Counted from the first letter of the stretch, positions 25,898 through 34,368 are shown. The stretch is DNA of 37,020 nt from Thiogranum sp. (GCA_024102665.1 JAGFJP010000139.1:1-37020), one strand, 5' to 3'. Made by a program: numbers and translations. The notes: generated from the sequence alone by a model not told the origin.

Positions 25898-27184
25898 TCA
25901 ATCCAGCAAATGCGCGAAATCCGCCTCGACCTGCAGCAGGTCGAGACGGTTGAGGAAATTCGAGTAAGCCATCCAGGCGGTCAGCGCGTTGAGATCCACC
26001 AGCGGCGGCGGCAGGAATTTCGGCGCCTCGATCAGTTTCTGTTCGGCGAGTTCGGCGATCACGCCCATGTCCTCGATGGCCAGCTTGCCGCAGAACAGCA
26101 GCGGTATGCGATCCAGCCGTCCGCGCCGCACCGCCAGGCGAATGAAGTTGTACACCAGCACGAAGCCCTTGCTGTAGGCGATGTCCTTGGTGAAGGGCCC
26201 GGCCTGCGGCGTGCTGCCGCGGAAAATCCGTGCCGTTGCGGTCCAGGCTTCTTCGCGACTGCGGCCCTCGCTGACGAGCAGCTCGAACACATCGAGAAAG
26301 GTCGCGCCCTGCTCGGCCATATGGATGCCACGGATGCGATCGGCGATGCGCCGCAGGCGCGTGGGATGCGAGTTGAAGGAAATGACCTCGATAAACACCG
26401 CCAGCCCTTCCTGGGTGATGGTATCGGACGGCGTACCCTTGCTGAGGAAAGTGCAGGTGGACTGCAGGCGCCCGTTGAGCGTGGTGCCGACATGCACCCA
26501 GCCTTCGTGCGCTTCCAGGCCGCGCAGATCGCGCTGGCTGAAAAAGGCGTTCTTGCGCAGCTTTATGTAATCGGAACCGGCCGCCGCATCGGCGACAATG
26601 CCGTCGCTTTCGATCACCCGCACCCGCGCCTGCGGATCGGTAAACACCTGGTTCAGCCGCTGCTGCAATAACGCCACTGCCTGGCGGGTGGGAATATCTC
26701 TCGGCTCCCTGTCGAGAAACATCTGTTCGTCGATGTTGCGCAGCGCATGATCGAGCAGCGTGCCGAGGTCGGCGAGCGTCGGTCCGCCGACATGAAACGC
26801 CTCAGTGGAGCGGCCGTACAGTTCCTGGGCGATTTCCGAAAACGCCGGCGTGCCCCGGGCCTCGAGCATGTCCAGCACCCGCAGGTACTCGCGGCACATG
26901 CGCCGCATGATATCGCCGGCCGGGTTGTCCTGGCCGAGGCGCGTCAGCGTGTGCCGGTCGATTTCGCGCAACGCTTCGCGCACGGCATGGATGTCGTAGA
27001 CGAGCGGCAGATCCCGGTAGTAGTCGGCATCGACCTGCGGCTGACGGCGGCAGTCGGCGGCGAAAAACGCCTGCTTGACGCTGTCGTTCCACTTGATCGC
27101 ATCCAGAATGCGGATCGGCTCCTGCGCCGCCACAATACGGTTGGACAGTTCCTGGATGGTATCGAGGTAGTTTTCCCGGCTCAT
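25898..27184 (-). CDS. DUF1704 'QEGLA motif' protein, predicted zinc metallopeptidase
   Basis: A 428-residue protein of the family labelled in databases as flavohemoglobin expression-modulating QEGLA motif protein. It has HEGWVH (His226-Glu227-x3-His231) and TQEGLA (257-262, Glu259). A HExxxH plus downstream Glu is the active-site arrangement of the human DUF1704 member MATCAP, a tubulin tyrosine carboxypeptidase, so a carboxypeptidase-like zinc activity is plausible; the bacterial substrate is unknown. No signal peptide or membrane segment is seen. An ATG eight codons upstream is an alternative start; neither has a strong Shine-Dalgarno. It follows sufE on the same strand after about 70 bases and may be the last gene of the SUF transcript. 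Confidence 0.82.
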   Translation of the reverse strand: MSRENYLDTIQELSNRIVAAQEPIRILDAIKWNDSVKQAFFAADCRRQPQVDADYYRDLPLVYDIHAVREALREIDRHTLTRLGQDNPAGDIMRRMCREYLRVLDMLEARGTPAFSEIAQELYGRSTEAFHVGGPTLADLGTLLDHALRNIDEQMFLDREPRDIPTRQAVALLQQRLNQVFTDPQARVRVIESDGIVADAAAGSDYIKLRKNAFFSQRDLRGLEAHEGWVHVGTTLNGRLQSTCTFLSKGTPSDTITQEGLAVFIEVISFNSHPTRLRRIADRIRGIHMAEQGATFLDVFELLVSEGRSREEAWTATARIFRGSTPQAGPFTKDIAYSKGFVLVYNFIRLAVRRGRLDRIPLLFCGKLAIEDMGVIAELAEQKLIEAPKFLPPPLVDLNALTAWMAYSNFLNRLDLLQVEADFAHLLD

Positions 27185-27257
27185 ATCGGGCCCGCACACC
27201 CCGCCCATGCGGCGGGTTGCAATTATGGTTTTTCCGGGAACTATTATGCGCCTGAAT

Positions 27258-27692
27258 TCAGGCCACGTGGAGCGATTCTTTCTCCAGTTCGCGGGCCTGC
27301 TTTTTCATCAGCTCGACAATGGCGTAGACGCCGATGTGACGATTCGGCGAAAGATGTTCGTCCAGATTCAGGCGCGCGAACAGCTCATCGACATCCAGTT
27401 GCTCGATGCCGCGAGCGCTGTGCCCGGCAGCGAGCTGGATCAACAACGCCAGCACGCCCTTGATGATGCTGGTGTCGCAATCACCATGATAGTGGATGCC
27501 GGCCGGCTCCTTGTCGTCGTACCAGGCGCTCACCCACACCTGGCTCATGCAGCCCTTGACCTTGTTATCCTCGGTCTTCAGCGCCTCCGGCATCGGCGGC
27601 AGCTTTTCGCCGAGTTCCACCAGGTACTGGTAACGCTGATCCCAGTCACCCAGCATTTCGAAAATATCGACAATGTCGTCCAGCCTCGTCAT
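27258..27692 (-). CDS. sufE: Cysteine desulfuration protein SufE
   Basis: A 144-residue sulfur acceptor that takes persulfide sulfur from a cysteine desulfurase and passes it to SufB. The active Cys48 lies in KVKGCMSQVWVSAW, equivalent to Cys51 of E. coli SufE. The N-terminal DIVDIFEMLGDWDQRYQYLV is also family-typical. The chosen ATG has AAGGA seven bases upstream; an ATG five codons earlier is not well placed. The gene follows the A-type carrier gene closely. Its usual partner SufS is not encoded in this operon. Confidence 0.93.
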   Translation of the reverse strand: MTRLDDIVDIFEMLGDWDQRYQYLVELGEKLPPMPEALKTEDNKVKGCMSQVWVSAWYDDKEPAGIHYHGDCDTSIIKGVLALLIQLAAGHSARGIEQLDVDELFARLNLDEHLSPNRHIGVYAIVELMKKQARELEKESLHVA

Positions 27693-27711
27693 GCCCGTTC
27701 CTTTCATTGCG

Positions 27712-28038
27712 TTATACGCTGAAGGATTCCCCGCAGCCGCAGGTGTCCTTCACGTTGGGATTGCGGAATTCGAATCCCTGGTTAATGGCATTGCTCTTGA
27801 GATAATCGACCTCGATGCCTTCGAGCTGTTCGAGGCTGTCGCGGTCCACCACGATCCTGACACCGTGACTTTCGAACACGGTATCGTTATCGCCGACGGC
27901 ATCGGCGTAATCGACCACGTAGGCAAACCCGGAACAGCCGGACTTGCGCGTACCCAGCCGCAGGCCGATACCGCTGCCGCGTTTTTGCAGCATGCTGGCG
28001 ACGTGTTTCGCAGCGTTTTCGGTTAATGCCACAGCCAT
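27712..28038 (-). CDS. sufA: A-type Fe-S cluster carrier (IscA/SufA family)
   Basis: A 108-residue HesB/IscA-type protein. The three cluster-binding cysteines are Cys35 (SGCSGFAYVV) and Cys100 and Cys102 (DTCGCGESF). The sequence between them (VKDTCGCGESFSV, VVDRDSLEQLEG) looks closer to IscA than to E. coli SufA, so the symbol rests on operon position. It lies between the SufT-like gene and sufE. Role: accepting Fe-S clusters from SufBCD and delivering them to apo-enzymes. Confidence 0.92.
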   Translation of the reverse strand: MAVALTENAAKHVASMLQKRGSGIGLRLGTRKSGCSGFAYVVDYADAVGDNDTVFESHGVRIVVDRDSLEQLEGIEVDYLKSNAINQGFEFRNPNVKDTCGCGESFSV

Positions 28039-28067
28039 TGCTTGATTCTCCCTTGATCAGAAATGTT

Positions 28068-28445
28068 TCAGAAAAGTCCCAGTGTCAGCTTCGCTTCATC
28101 GCTGATGCGGTCCTTGTCCCACGGCGGATCCCAGACCAGCTGCACCTTTGCATCAGTGACGCCCTCGACGCCCTTGATGGCGGATTCCACCTGGCCGGGC
28201 AGCACGCCGGCGACCGGACAGCCCGGCGCGGTCAGGGTCATGTCGACCGCGACCGCATTGTCGGCGTCGATCTCGAGCCGGTAAATCAGCCCGAGGTCAT
28301 AGACGTTGACCGGAATTTCCGGGTCGTAGACGCTGCGGATGGCGGCGATCACGCGTTGCTCGAGCGGCGCATCTGCCGGCAGCGGCGCCGCCTTGCCTGC
28401 CGACTCGGGGTTGCTGCCGCGAAACCAGACGGGTTTGACTTCCAT
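28068..28445 (-). CDS. sufT: MIP18/DUF59 family SUF-associated protein (SufT-like)
   Basis: A 125-residue protein with a DUF59 domain at about 27-125. The blocks VYDPEIPVNVYDLGLIYRLE, LTAPGCPVAG (conserved Cys76) and LVWDPPWDKDRISDEAKL match SUF-associated DUF59 proteins, which assist cluster delivery or maturation. It is shorter at the N-terminus than long-form SufT (about 175 residues) and longer than the roughly 100-residue form. The ATG is chosen; an alternative GTG four codons upstream overlaps the sufD stop as GTGA. It directly follows sufD, where many related operons carry sufS. Confidence 0.85.
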   Translation of the reverse strand: MEVKPVWFRGSNPESAGKAAPLPADAPLEQRVIAAIRSVYDPEIPVNVYDLGLIYRLEIDADNAVAVDMTLTAPGCPVAGVLPGQVESAIKGVEGVTDAKVQLVWDPPWDKDRISDEAKLTLGLF

Positions 28446-28453
28446 GGCGACTG

Positions 28454-29788
28454 TCACTCTTCCACTACCGCTGCATTGAGGGTATCCGCCAGCCGGCCGG
28501 CTGCATACTCGCGCAGCGGCTGCAGCTCGACAGTGTCAATAATTTCACCGGCGAACCCCAGGCACAGCATCTTGCGCGCGGCATCGACAGCGATCCCGCG
28601 CGAACGCAGGTAGAAGACCTGTTCGGGGTCGAGCTGCCCGACCGTGGTGCCGTGGCTGCACTTGACGTCATCGGCATAGATTTCCAGTTGCGGCTTGGTG
28701 TCCACCTCGGCGTCGCGCGTGAGCATCAGGTTGTCGTTGGTCAGATGCGCATCGGTGTGCTGCGCCTGCTTGTCCACCAGGATGCGACCGTCGAATACCG
28801 CCCGGCCCTTGCCGAAAAGAATGCCTTTGAAGCGTTCGCGGCTGGCGCAGCCGGGGACGCTGTGCTGTACGTTGACATGAAAATCCGTCACCTGCCGGTC
28901 GCCGGCGGTATACAGCCCGTTGAGCTCGCAAGCCGCGCCTTGGTCGCTGAACCGCGTGTTGTAATCGGTGCGCGCCCAGCCGGCGCCGAACGCCAGCGTG
29001 GTGCCGAGATAGCGGCTGTCGCGGTCCTGCGCCAGGTACAGGCTGCTCAGGTGCCAGGCATTGCGGCTCTCGTCCTGCACGCGGTAATGCGCCAGCGACG
29101 CTCCGTCGCGCAGCGCGATCTCGGTGAGATTGTTGTTGAAGTACCCTGCTTCGCCGCTGCCGATGAAGCGCTCCACCAGGGTTGCCTTCGCGCCCGCTTC
29201 CAGCACCACCAGGTTGCGCGGCTGGACCAGCGCGGCGGTCTCCTGGCCGAGACTGAGATATACCACTTCGATGGGCCGGTCGACCTCGACACCGGCAGCG
29301 ATATGGATCAGGGCGCCGTCGTTGGCAAGCGCCGTGTTCAGAGCTGTGAACAGGTGTTCGGTGTGATTGGCGGTCTGGCCGAACCAGCGCGCCAGCCACT
29401 CGCTGTCGCCCGCGAGCGCGGTGCGCAGGTTGCCCAGCGTCACGCCGGCAGGGAGCAGCGCGCCGCTGGACAGCTGCGGCACAAAGTGTCCGTTGGCAAA
29501 CACCAGCCGGTAAGCTTCGTAGGCCGGCAGCAACCAGTTCTGCAAATCCAGCGCCTGCAGTTCACTGACATCGTCCGGCGCCGGCCGGAAACTGTTTTTC
29601 AGCAGACTCTCTACAGCACTGTAGCGCCAGCTTTCCTGTTTGCGATTCGGCAGCGGCAACTCCGCCACCGCCTGCCTGGCGTCGGCGCGCGCGCTGTCGA
29701 GCCACGCCAGGTCCTGACCCGGCAGCCCGGCGTTCGCATCGCTGATCAGCTGTTCAACCCAGCTGCGCTGAAGGTCCGCGGTCATCAT
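28454..29788 (-). CDS. sufD: Fe-S cluster assembly protein SufD
   Basis: A 444-residue beta-helix scaffold subunit that pairs with SufB in the SufBC2D complex. The conserved C-terminal block DDVKCSHGTTVGQLDPEQVF contains His379, equivalent to the functional His360 of E. coli SufD. Length is slightly above the E. coli protein (423). The ATG overlaps the sufC stop in ATGA, so translation is coupled and stoichiometry is probably maintained. N-terminal residues 1-60 (LPLPNRKQESWRYS) are typical. Confidence 0.94.
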   Translation of the reverse strand: MMTADLQRSWVEQLISDANAGLPGQDLAWLDSARADARQAVAELPLPNRKQESWRYSAVESLLKNSFRPAPDDVSELQALDLQNWLLPAYEAYRLVFANGHFVPQLSSGALLPAGVTLGNLRTALAGDSEWLARWFGQTANHTEHLFTALNTALANDGALIHIAAGVEVDRPIEVVYLSLGQETAALVQPRNLVVLEAGAKATLVERFIGSGEAGYFNNNLTEIALRDGASLAHYRVQDESRNAWHLSSLYLAQDRDSRYLGTTLAFGAGWARTDYNTRFSDQGAACELNGLYTAGDRQVTDFHVNVQHSVPGCASRERFKGILFGKGRAVFDGRILVDKQAQHTDAHLTNDNLMLTRDAEVDTKPQLEIYADDVKCSHGTTVGQLDPEQVFYLRSRGIAVDAARKMLCLGFAGEIIDTVELQPLREYAAGRLADTLNAAVVEE

Positions 29789-30534
29789 GCCGCCTCCTCT
29801 TCGATCCAGCCATAGCCTTTCTCTTCCAGTTCCAGTGCCAGGCTCTTGTCGCCGGAACGCACAATGCGTCCGCCGACCATGACGTGCACGAAATCCGGTT
29901 CGATGTAATCGAGCAGACGCTGATAGTGTGTGATCAGGATGATGGAGCGCTCCGGACTGCGCAGGGCGTTGACGCCGCCGGCGATGACGCGCAGCGCGTC
30001 GATGTCGAGACCGGAATCGGTTTCGTCGAGAATCGCCAGCTTCGGTTCCAGCATGGCCATCTGCAGTATTTCGTTGCGCTTCTTTTCGCCGCCGGAGAAA
30101 CCTGCGTTGACATTGCGCTTGAGCAGTTTTTCATCGAGATCCACCAGCCGCGCCTTGTCGCGCACCCGCGTCATGAAAGCCACGGCATCCAGTTCCTCTT
30201 CGCCGCGGGCGCGACGGATGGCGTTGAGCGATTCGCGCATGAACATCATGTTGTTCACGCCCGGCAGTTCCACCGGGTACTGCATGCCGAGAAACACGCC
30301 CAGATGGGCGCGCTGCTCCGGTTCCAGCGCCAGCAGGTCACGGCCGTCGAACAGCACTTCACCGCCGGTCACCTGGTAGCCGTCGCGGCCCGCCAGCGCA
30401 TGCGACAGAGTGCTTTTGCCGGAACCGTTGGGTCCCATGATGGCGTGCACCTCGCCGGCGCCGATGTCCAGGTTCAGTCCCCGGAGGATGTCTTTACCTT
30501 CGATTGCGACTTGCAGGTTCTTTATCGATAACAT
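29785..30534 (-). CDS. sufC: Fe-S cluster assembly ATPase SufC
   Basis: A 249-residue ABC-type ATPase (E. coli 248) that drives SufBC2D cluster assembly. Walker A is GPNGSGKS (34-41), the signature is SGGEKKRNE (147-155), Walker B is LAILDETDSGLD (167-178), and the switch His is His203 (ITHYQ). The ATG has GGAG about ten bases upstream. It is separated from sufB by 95 bases containing a palindromic element, and overlaps sufD by four bases. Confidence 0.96.
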   Translation of the reverse strand: MLSIKNLQVAIEGKDILRGLNLDIGAGEVHAIMGPNGSGKSTLSHALAGRDGYQVTGGEVLFDGRDLLALEPEQRAHLGVFLGMQYPVELPGVNNMMFMRESLNAIRRARGEEELDAVAFMTRVRDKARLVDLDEKLLKRNVNAGFSGGEKKRNEILQMAMLEPKLAILDETDSGLDIDALRVIAGGVNALRSPERSIILITHYQRLLDYIEPDFVHVMVGGRIVRSGDKSLALELEEKGYGWIEEEAA

Positions 30535-30583
30535 TGTTCACAGTCTCCAAAATTTTGTCAGTGACCTTGTACGTTCCGTTCGA

Positions 30584-30629
30584 GAGATTGCCGCCCGCCG
30601 CGGCCTGCGGCCTCGCGGTCGCAATGACG
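30584..30629. repeat. Intergenic ATTGCC...GCAATGACG palindromic element (copy 3), between sufB and sufC
   Basis: It runs from GAGATTGCCGCC to TCGCAATGACG, with outer arms ATTGC (30587-30591) and GCAAT (30621-30625) and inner GC-rich segments that pair imperfectly. It begins at the base next to the sufB stop. Being transcribed inside the operon, it could stabilise the sufB 3' end or weaken read-through into sufC. Confidence 0.55.
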
Positions 30630-32078
30630 TTAACCGACCGCGCCTTCCAGCGTGATGTTCAGCAGCTTCTGCGCTTCCACCGCGAATTCCATCGGCAGTT
30701 CGTTGAACACTTCCTTGCAGAAACCGTTGACGATCATCGACACCGCGTTTTCCTCCGACAGACCGCGCTGGCGGCAGTAGAACAGCTGGTCTTCGCTGAT
30801 TTTCGAGGTGGTGGCTTCGTGCTCGACCTTGGCCGTCGGGTTGCGCACCTCGATGTAGGGGAAGGTATGCGCCCCGCATCGATCCCCGATCAGCAGGGAA
30901 TCACATTGACTGTGGTTGCGCGCGTTTTCCGCGCGCTGCGCCATGCGCACCAGACCCCGGTAGGTGTTCTGCCCTTGTCCCGCGGAAATGCCCTTGGAAA
31001 CGATGGTGCTGCGCGTGTTGCGACCAAGGTGAATCATCTTGGTGCCGGTGTCGGCCTGTTGCATGCCGCGCGTCACGGCCACCGAGTAGAACTCGCCGAC
31101 CGAGTCGTTGCCGCGCAGAATGCAGCTCGGGTATTTCCAGGTGATCGCCGAGCCGGTTTCCACCTGGGTCCAGGAAATGTGCGAACGGTCGCCGCGGCAG
31201 TCGCCGCGCTTGGTGACGAAGTTGTAGATGCCACCGCGCCCCTGCTCGTCGCCCGGGTACCAGTTCTGCACCGTGGAATACTTGATGCGCGCGTCTTCCA
31301 GCGCGATCAGCTCCACCACCGCCGCGTGCAGCTGGTTTTCATCTCGCATCGGCGCCGTGCAGCCTTCCAGATAGCTGACGTGGCTGCCTTCCTCGGCCAC
31401 GATCAGGGTGCGTTCGAACTGGCCGGTTTTCGCCTCGTTGATACGAAAGTAGGTCGACAGCTCCATCGGGCAGCGCACGCCCCTGGGGATAAACACAAAG
31501 GTGCCGTCAGTGAACACCGCCGAGTTGAGACAGGCGAAATAGTTGTCGGTGTGCGGCACCACGGACCCGAGATATTTCTGCACCAGCTCCGGGTGCTCGC
31601 GCACCGCCTCGGACATGGCACAGAAAATCACGCCCGCCTCGGCGAGATTCTTGCGGAAGGTGGTGGCCACCGAAACACTGTCGAACACAGCGTCAACCGC
31701 GACGCCGGCCAGCGCTTTCTGCTCGTCCAGCGGGATGCCCAGCTTGTTGTAGGCATCCAGCAGCTGCGGATCCACTTCGTCCAGACTTTTCGGGCCGTCG
31801 CCTTTTTTCTTCGGCGCGGAATAATAGGAAATCGCCTGGAAATCGATCGGCGGGTGTTGCACGTGGGCCCATTCCGGCTCTTCCAGGGTCAACCAGTGCC
31901 GGTAGGCTTTGAGGCGCCATTCCAGCATCCAGTCTGGCTCCTGTTTCTTCAGCGAAATCATTCGGATAGTGTCTTCGCTGAGACCCGCCGGCACAGTATC
32001 GGATTCAATCTCGGTGACAAAACCGTGCTGGTAGCCGGAGCGGATCAGTTCATCTACGGTGTCTGGTGTCGGGCTCAT
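30630..32078 (-). CDS. sufB: Fe-S cluster assembly protein SufB
   Basis: A 482-residue scaffold on which the nascent cluster forms (E. coli 495). The conserved blocks [41 protein letters not shown] and [20 protein letters not shown] (391-410, with Cys392 and Cys401) are present. It is the first gene of the operon; no Rrf2-family regulator gene precedes it. A GGAG lies about ten bases before the ATG. Upstream are an IscR-like box and a candidate promoter. Confidence 0.96.
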   Translation of the reverse strand: MSPTPDTVDELIRSGYQHGFVTEIESDTVPAGLSEDTIRMISLKKQEPDWMLEWRLKAYRHWLTLEEPEWAHVQHPPIDFQAISYYSAPKKKGDGPKSLDEVDPQLLDAYNKLGIPLDEQKALAGVAVDAVFDSVSVATTFRKNLAEAGVIFCAMSEAVREHPELVQKYLGSVVPHTDNYFACLNSAVFTDGTFVFIPRGVRCPMELSTYFRINEAKTGQFERTLIVAEEGSHVSYLEGCTAPMRDENQLHAAVVELIALEDARIKYSTVQNWYPGDEQGRGGIYNFVTKRGDCRGDRSHISWTQVETGSAITWKYPSCILRGNDSVGEFYSVAVTRGMQQADTGTKMIHLGRNTRSTIVSKGISAGQGQNTYRGLVRMAQRAENARNHSQCDSLLIGDRCGAHTFPYIEVRNPTAKVEHEATTSKISEDQLFYCRQRGLSEENAVSMIVNGFCKEVFNELPMEFAVEAQKLLNITLEGAVG

Positions 32079-32099
32079 CCTGTTTCGGGCTCCAGATTA

Positions 32100-32124
32100 A
32101 TTCCTGAGTATTTCAGTCGGGTAT
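32100..32124 (-). promoter_or_regulatory. Predicted IscR type 1 binding site upstream of sufB
   Basis: Read on the minus strand, this 25-base site begins ATACCCGACTGAAAT and ends ACTCAGGAAT. Against the E. coli type 1 consensus as I recall it (ATASYYGACT RWWW YAGTCRRSTAT), 23 of 25 positions agree; the mismatches are the G of YAGTC and the first T of the last TAT. Type 1 sites are bound by the 2Fe-2S form of IscR, usually to repress. The site ends 21 bases before the sufB ATG and would cover the predicted transcription start. Confidence 0.65.
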
Positions 32125-32125
32125 T

Positions 32126-32154
32126 AATATGAACCTGTTTCCGGCGGATTTCAA
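32126..32154 (-). promoter_or_regulatory. Candidate sufB promoter
   Basis: On the minus strand, TTGAAA (32149-32154, 5/6) and CATATT (32126-32131, 4/6) are separated by 17 bases. Transcription would start near 32119, inside the IscR-like box, so bound IscR would block initiation. Confidence 0.45.
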
Positions 32155-32225
32155 TGCCCCCTGCCACAAGGACTTTTAACCGCACGGGCAGCAGGGCTGA
32201 ATACCGCTACTATTAATTCAGGGAC

Positions 32226-32245
32226 CAGGGGCCGCGTATCCCCTG
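32226..32245 (+). other. Stem-loop in the ahcY leader
   Basis: CAGGGG (32226-32231), an eight-base loop, and CCCCTG (32240-32245) form a perfect six-pair stem just ahead of the AAGGAG ribosome-binding site. A second CCCCCTGCC at 32157-32165 and a GGGCAGCAGGG at 32186-32196 could pair in alternative ways. It does not match known SAH riboswitch motifs as I remember them. Confidence 0.35.
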
Positions 32246-32264
32246 CCGCGAAGGAGCCACCCGG

Positions 32265-33536
32265 GTGACGACAAGCGCCGGTTTCGACATCAAGGACCCT
32301 GCCCTGGCCGATCAGGGCCACGCGCGCATCGAGTGGGCGCTGCGTGAAATGCCGGTGCTGCGCGAACTGAACGCGCGCTTCAGCGAACGGCGGCCGTTGC
32401 AGGGCATCCGCATCAGCGGCTGCCTGCACATCACCACCGAAACCGCCAACCTGGCGCGCACACTGAAGGCCGCCGGCGCCGAGGTCGTGCTGTGCGCCAG
32501 CAACCCGCTCAGTACCCAGGACGACGTGGCCGCAGCGCTGGTCAGGCACCACGCCATTCCGGTATACGCCATCCGCGGCGAAAACACCGAACAGTATTAC
32601 CGGCACATCAACGCCGCGCTCGATCACCGTCCGGTGATCACCATGGACGACGGCGCCGACCTGGTAAGCGAGATTCACAAGACGCGCACCGGCTTGATCG
32701 CCGACATGCTCGGCGGCACCGAGGAAACCACCACCGGCGTGATACGCCTGCGCGCCATGGCGCGCGAGGGCGCGCTGAAATTTCCGGTTATCGCGGTCAA
32801 CGATGCCATGACCAAGCACCTGTTCGACAACCGCTACGGAACCGGTCAGAGCACCCTGGACGGCATCATCCGCGCCACCAATATGCTGCTTGCCGGCAAG
32901 ACTTTTACCGTCGTCGGCTACGGCTGGTGCGGGCGCGGCATCGCCATGCGCGCCAAAGGGCACGGCGCGCACGTCGTGATTACCGAGGTCGATCCGTTGC
33001 GCGCCCTGGAAGCCGCCATGGACGGTTATCGCGTGATGCCGCTGAGCGAAGCGGCCGCGCAGTCTGACCTGGTCGTCACCGCAACCGGTGACAAGCACGT
33101 CGTCGACCGTGAGCACCTCGAGGTCATGAAAGACGGCTGCGTGATGGCCAACTCCGGTCACTTCAATGTCGAAATCAACATTCCCGCGCTGCAATCCATG
33201 GCGGTATCAACACACCGCGCGCGCGACTCGGTGGACGAATATCTGCTCGGCGACGGACGGCGCCTGTACCTGCTCGCGGAAGGCCGGCTGGTCAATCTTG
33301 CCGCCGCCGAAGGTCATCCCTCGGCAGTCATGGACATGAGCTTCGCCAACCAGGTGCTGTGCGCCGTGTATCTGGCTGCCGCAGCAACCAGACCCGAAAA
33401 CGCAGTTCACCCGGTGCCTGCCGACATCGACGCCGAAGTCGCGCGCATGAAGCTGGCGGCCATGCAAATCGACATCGATACGCTGAGCGCGGAACAGCGC
33501 CGTTATCTGACGTCCTGGCAGGAAGGCACGGTGTAG
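32265..33536 (+). CDS. ahcY: Adenosylhomocysteinase, short form
   Basis: A 423-residue NAD-dependent enzyme that splits S-adenosylhomocysteine into adenosine and homocysteine. The substrate site has [11 protein letters not shown] (53-63) and ITMDDGADL (125-133); catalytic Lys and Asp lie in [19 protein letters not shown]. The Rossmann motif is GYGWCGRG (219-226), and [11 protein letters not shown] is conserved. The GTG has an ideal AAGGAG eight bases upstream. It lacks the insertion and the KPDHYRY C-terminus of the roughly 470-residue form usual in many Proteobacteria and instead ends like archaeal and cyanobacterial enzymes. pcm follows after nine bases, and SAH is the product of Pcm. Confidence 0.93.
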   Translation: MTTSAGFDIKDPALADQGHARIEWALREMPVLRELNARFSERRPLQGIRISGCLHITTETANLARTLKAAGAEVVLCASNPLSTQDDVAAALVRHHAIPVYAIRGENTEQYYRHINAALDHRPVITMDDGADLVSEIHKTRTGLIADMLGGTEETTTGVIRLRAMAREGALKFPVIAVNDAMTKHLFDNRYGTGQSTLDGIIRATNMLLAGKTFTVVGYGWCGRGIAMRAKGHGAHVVITEVDPLRALEAAMDGYRVMPLSEAAAQSDLVVTATGDKHVVDREHLEVMKDGCVMANSGHFNVEINIPALQSMAVSTHRARDSVDEYLLGDGRRLYLLAEGRLVNLAAAEGHPSAVMDMSFANQVLCAVYLAAAATRPENAVHPVPADIDAEVARMKLAAMQIDIDTLSAEQRRYLTSWQEGTV

Positions 33537-33545
33537 GAACACGAC

Positions 33546-34229
33546 ATGAAAGCACAGGTACGCCGCATGATCGCCGATATCGAAAGCGAGGTGCGTTATA
33601 CCCGCAACGCCATCGGCAAGGACAGGCTCAGTGCGGACGTCATGCGCGTCATGGCCGAGGTGCCGCGCGACGCCTTTGTGCCGGACGCACTGAAATCCAT
33701 GGCGTTCGAAAACGGTCCGCTACCCATCGGCCACGACCAGACCATTTCCCAGCCCTACATCGTTGCCTTGATGACCGACCTTCTGCAGCTCGACAAGGAC
33801 GATGTCGTGCTGGAAATCGGCACCGGCTCGGGTTACCAGGCCGCCATCCTGTCGCGTCTCTGCAAAAAAGTTTACTCGGTGGAGTACGTCCCCGAACTGA
33901 GTCACGCCGCGGCGCTGCGCCTGCAGCAACTGGGCTACGATAACATCGAGGTCCGCGCCGGCAGCGGCTACGGCGGCTGGGCGGAACACGCCCCCTACGA
34001 CGCCATCATCGTCACCGCGGCCGCCACGCATATTCCCGAGGCGCTGCTGCAGCAGTTGAAGCCGGGCGGCAGACTGGTGATACCGGTCGGCGGCCCCTAC
34101 AGCTACCAGGAACTGGTGCTGGTCACCAGGGATGAGCAGGGCAAAACGCACTCAAGGAATATTCTTGGCGTTGCCTTCGTACCATTGCGCGAGAGCGCCA
34201 CCCCGTATGACAGCGAGACTGCCGGTTGA
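33546..34229 (+). CDS. pcm: Protein-L-isoaspartate O-methyltransferase
   Basis: A 227-residue SAM-dependent enzyme that methylates isoaspartyl residues in aged proteins to start their repair. The SAM motif I is LEIGTGSGYQAA (89-100). The PCMT substrate loop IGHDQTISQPYIVA carries the conserved Ser68, and the C-terminal LKPGGRLVIPVGG is typical. An AGGA lies nine bases before the ATG. It is nine bases after ahcY, so the two are very likely cotranscribed. The 139 bases to the next start hold a short GGGG...CCCC inverted repeat (34333-34346) and no gene. Confidence 0.94.
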   Translation: MKAQVRRMIADIESEVRYTRNAIGKDRLSADVMRVMAEVPRDAFVPDALKSMAFENGPLPIGHDQTISQPYIVALMTDLLQLDKDDVVLEIGTGSGYQAAILSRLCKKVYSVEYVPELSHAAALRLQQLGYDNIEVRAGSGYGGWAEHAPYDAIIVTAAATHIPEALLQQLKPGGRLVIPVGGPYSYQELVLVTRDEQGKTHSRNILGVAFVPLRESATPYDSETAG

Positions 34230-34368
34230 CGGTAAAGCGCGCGGCACGCACTGTGTCGATGCACCATCCTGCCCACTCGCTCGATCAGACATGTACAGCG
34301 TCCCGGGTCTGAATTACACTTGGGAACGGCAGGGGATATTGCCCCAGTAACAGACAACAAGGCGCCTT

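Noticed and set aside
30504-32132. A 542-codon plus-strand gene
   Set aside because: It is antisense to sufB, with low-complexity His/Arg/Gly-rich translation.
32155-32264. SAH riboswitch before ahcY
   Set aside because: The hairpins present do not show the conserved SAH riboswitch core as I remember it; kept only as an unassigned stem-loop.
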